33,239 nucleotides of DNA from CAYLLT01 sp964384465. Lineage in GTDB: Bacteria > Planctomycetota > Phycisphaerae > UBA1845 > PWPN01. Both the position numbers and the translations under genes were made by a program. Under the pieces are notes generated by a model. It had not been told where the DNA came from. It made no database searches and saw only the letters and a program-made list of their open reading frames with translations. The stretch spans positions 1 through 33,239 of the forward strand of contig CAYLLT010000068.1 in the NCBI GenBank assembly GCA_964384465.1, in the 5' to 3' direction. Shown piece by piece: positions 31,245-33,239 of the stretch (positions within the stretch are counted from its first letter, which is position 1; each line of letters opens with the position of its first letter).

Positions 31245-32219
31245 ATGAAATCGATCAGACGCTCGCATATCTATATCGCCGCCGTCGCGCTGGTCTTCGC
31301 GGCCGCGGTCGGCCTTCGCGTGAACAGCGAACATCACCGCGGCGACGTGCGACTGAGGGCGAGCACGCCGGCGAGCGAACCGCGCGATTACGTGGCCCAC
31401 CCGTGGGTGATGGACGGAGAGCGCGATGCGGGTCCGCGCCGGATCATCTCACTGGCCCCGAGCATCACCGAAGTCATCTGCGCACTGGGCTTGCGCGACC
31501 GGCTGGTCGGCCGAACGCAGTTTTGCCAATATCCGCCGGGGATCGAAAGCGTGCCAACCGTCGGTGCGCTCACCGACACCAATTACGACCTGATCAAATC
31601 GCTGGAACCGGACGTCATCTTCGTGACTGAGAACAGCCAGGAGGTGATCCGCAAGCTGCGCCAGCTCCATCTGAGATGCGAGCTGGTGCCGCACAATACG
31701 CTCGATGAGGTGTACACGGCGATTTTGCGGGTCGGTGATCTCTGCGGGCGGCCGCGGACCGCGCGGGCCCTGGTCGGCTCGATCTGGGCGGATATCGATT
31801 CGCTCCACCGCTCCGTGATTCAAAAATCGATGCCGCGCCGGCGCGTACTGGTCACGCTCGGTGAATTGCAAGTGCCTCCGCGGGCGCTTTTCGTCGCCGG
31901 CCCCGGCTCTTTCTTCGAGAGCATGCTGGAACTCGCCGGACAGACGAATGCCGCCCGCGAAGTGTTGAAATCGTCACACGGCGAAATCCCGCTGGAAAAG
32001 CTGATCACCGTGGACCCCGATGTGATCCTGGAATTTCGGGAACGGTCTACGGCCGAAACCATGTCCGAAGTCTACGCGAGTTGGTCGGCGGTTGGTTCAC
32101 TGAAAGCCATCCGCGAGCGGCAGGTCCGCACCGTCGGCGGCCCGGAGTGGCTCAGCGCCAGCCCCCGCATCGCCATCTGCCTGCACCGCTTCATCACCGC
32201 CTTGTCGGATGCTCACTGA
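31245..32219 (+). CDS. BtuF-like periplasmic substrate-binding protein (class III, cobalamin/iron-chelate type)
   Basis: A 324-aa protein from the ATG at 31245. A hydrophobic segment at residues 9-24 (IYIAAVALVFAAAVGL) serves as signal or anchor; there is no clear lipobox. The mature part has the class III hallmark phrases RRIISLAPSITEVICALG, GRTQFCQYPPGIESVPTVGA, IKSLEPDVIFV and LITVDPDVILEF. BtuF-type proteins bind vitamin B12 or iron chelates between two lobes and deliver them to an ABC permease. No permease or ATPase gene is present in this window, so it either uses an unlinked transporter or has another role. The gene overlaps functionally with the MTH1187 gene before it (4-bp gap) and is followed 58 bp later by the xylose isomerase. 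Confidence 0.88.
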   Translation: MKSIRRSHIYIAAVALVFAAAVGLRVNSEHHRGDVRLRASTPASEPRDYVAHPWVMDGERDAGPRRIISLAPSITEVICALGLRDRLVGRTQFCQYPPGIESVPTVGALTDTNYDLIKSLEPDVIFVTENSQEVIRKLRQLHLRCELVPHNTLDEVYTAILRVGDLCGRPRTARALVGSIWADIDSLHRSVIQKSMPRRRVLVTLGELQVPPRALFVAGPGSFFESMLELAGQTNAAREVLKSSHGEIPLEKLITVDPDVILEFRERSTAETMSEVYASWSAVGSLKAIRERQVRTVGGPEWLSASPRIAICLHRFITALSDAH

Positions 32220-32277
32220 TTGGTTAATCTCACCGCCCCGGCGGAGGAGCGCGGGCGTGAGCTGAAAGGACCAACCG

Positions 32278-33239
32278 ATGGCCAAATCGCAGAATAAAAC
32301 GTCGCAGTATCGTTTCTCGTTCGGCCCGTGGAACATCCATGAGGGGGCTGACCCGTTCGGCCCGCCGGTGCGCGAGCCGATCGCGTTCGCCAAAAAACTT
32401 CAGGTCTACAAGAAGCTCGGCTTCGACGGCGTGCAGTTCCACGATGACGATGCCGTGCCGGAAGTGATGAGCAAGGCGGCGGGCGCAGTGGCTCGCGAAG
32501 CCAAACAGCTCCGCAAGGCGCTCGACGATAACGGGCTGACGCCGGAATTCGTCGCGCCGCGGCTGTGGGAAGATCCCGCGACGGTGGACGGTGCGTACAC
32601 GTCAAACGACGCGAAGTCGCGGGCGGCCGCGATCGAGCGCTCGCTGCGGGCCGTCGATATCGCCGACGAGCTGGGTACGCGCAACATCGTCCTGTGGCTC
32701 GCGCGTGAAGGGACGTACATCCGCGAGGCCAAGAACGCCCGGCAGGCCCACGAGCAGCTCATGACCGCCATTAACAAGATGCTCGCCCATCATCCGAAGA
32801 TTCGCATCCTGATCGAGCCGAAGCCGAACGAGCCGATGGATCAGGCGTATGTGCCGACGATCGGCCACGCGATTTCGCTGGCGTATCGGTCGGACGATCC
32901 CGATCGCGTGGGCGGTCTGATCGAAACCGCGCACGCGCTGCTGGCCGGGCTGGACCCGTCCGACGAGATGGCCTTCGCGCTGTACCACAAGAAACTATGG
33001 AGCGTTCATCTGAACGATCAGAACGGCCTCAAGTTCGACGAGGACAAAAACTTCGGCGCGGCCAACCTGCGGCAGGCCTTCAACCAGGTCCGCGTGCTCG
33101 AAGAGGCCGGCTACGGCCGAAGCGGCGAGTGGGTCGGCCTCGACGTTAAGACATTCCGTACACAAAAACAATCGAATAACACCGCACACCTGGCCAACAG
33201 CAAGCGCTTCTTCGAAATCATGGTAGAGAAGGTCCGCAC
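32278..33239 (+). CDS. xylA: Xylose isomerase, C-terminus cut by the window edge
   Basis: ATG at 32278 with AAAGGA eight bases upstream; the frame stays open for 320 codons to the last base. It matches the shorter actinobacterial-type xylose isomerase (about 385-390 aa): RFSFGPWNIHEGADPFGPPV, FDGVQFHDDDAVP (catalytic His and Asp), VLWLAREG, EPKPNEP (metal and substrate Lys/Glu) and SVHLNDQNGLKFDED with metal-binding residues. It converts D-xylose to D-xylulose, and D-glucose to D-fructose, with two divalent metals in a TIM barrel. About 65-70 residues are missing outside the window. It follows the thiamine-binding and BtuF-like genes on the same strand. It fits a lifestyle of degrading plant or algal polysaccharides, as the secreted glycosidases here also suggest. 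Confidence 0.93.
   Translation, partial: MAKSQNKTSQYRFSFGPWNIHEGADPFGPPVREPIAFAKKLQVYKKLGFDGVQFHDDDAVPEVMSKAAGAVAREAKQLRKALDDNGLTPEFVAPRLWEDPATVDGAYTSNDAKSRAAAIERSLRAVDIADELGTRNIVLWLAREGTYIREAKNARQAHEQLMTAINKMLAHHPKIRILIEPKPNEPMDQAYVPTIGHAISLAYRSDDPDRVGGLIETAHALLAGLDPSDEMAFALYHKKLWSVHLNDQNGLKFDEDKNFGAANLRQAFNQVRVLEEAGYGRSGEWVGLDVKTFRTQKQSNNTAHLANSKRFFEIMVEKVR

Noticed and set aside
1..33239. tRNA, rRNA, riboswitch or integrase genes
   Set aside because: I scanned the intergenic regions and found no cloverleaf, rRNA core or riboswitch core that I could support, and no tyrosine or serine recombinase reading frame.

Overview
The window looks like part of a scaffold from an uncultivated Planctomycetota bacterium, possibly Phycisphaerae-like. 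This rests on: GC-rich coding sequence (about 60% in the segments I counted); a membrane protein ending in a CxxCGYxLxGLxxxxCPECG zinc ribbon, a signature I associate with this phylum; secreted six-hairpin glycosidase-like proteins with malectin-like domains; a giant AsmA-like protein; a PEGA lipoprotein; and dispersed 7-bp repeats translated as NPQSAIR. Two 10-N scaffold gaps (8775-8784, 9544-9553) suggest a draft or metagenomic assembly. The taxon is inferred, not proven.

Layout. 1-2573: a foreign-looking, lower-GC two-gene block (a 459-aa TerB-like protein and a convergent 211-aa unknown) lies between two copies of the lepA 5' end: 31 bp at the left edge and a truncated 97-codon copy on the right. 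2774-9405: a membrane-anchored propeller-like protein, a frameshifted secreted TIM-barrel/LamG-like protein, and a divergent 906-aa six-hairpin glycosidase with a malectin-like domain. 9402-10447: a YfcE-type phosphoesterase overlapping a PEGA lipoprotein. 10638-17388: a 1470-aa AsmA-like protein, a REP-associated transposase (RAYT) between perfect 31-bp inverted REP copies, and a UbiD decarboxylase carrying a repeat element in frame. 17449-18967: a second foreign-looking operon with a hairpin terminator (HTH-NucS-like nuclease, then a 116-aa unknown). 19163-22495: a secreted glycosidase and lgt, convergent. 22873-24519: a processive family-2 glycosyltransferase. 24573-27253 (minus): an operon of zinc-ribbon membrane protein, mdh and a TrmH/TrmJ-type methyltransferase. 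27320-27510: a compound palindromic element. 27647-33239 (plus): birA, a multi-pass membrane protein, an MTH1187 thiamine-binding protein, a BtuF-like binding protein, and a xylose isomerase cut by the window end.

How the genes work together. Most are housekeeping or carbohydrate-related: central metabolism (mdh, biotin ligase, UbiD), lipoprotein and envelope biogenesis (lgt, AsmA-like, PEGA), secreted polysaccharide processing (three large exported proteins) and sugar isomerisation. The unusual content is the repeats (four palindromic families, some inside genes), the RAYT/REP locus and the two small accessory gene pairs. No tRNA, rRNA or CRISPR array was seen.
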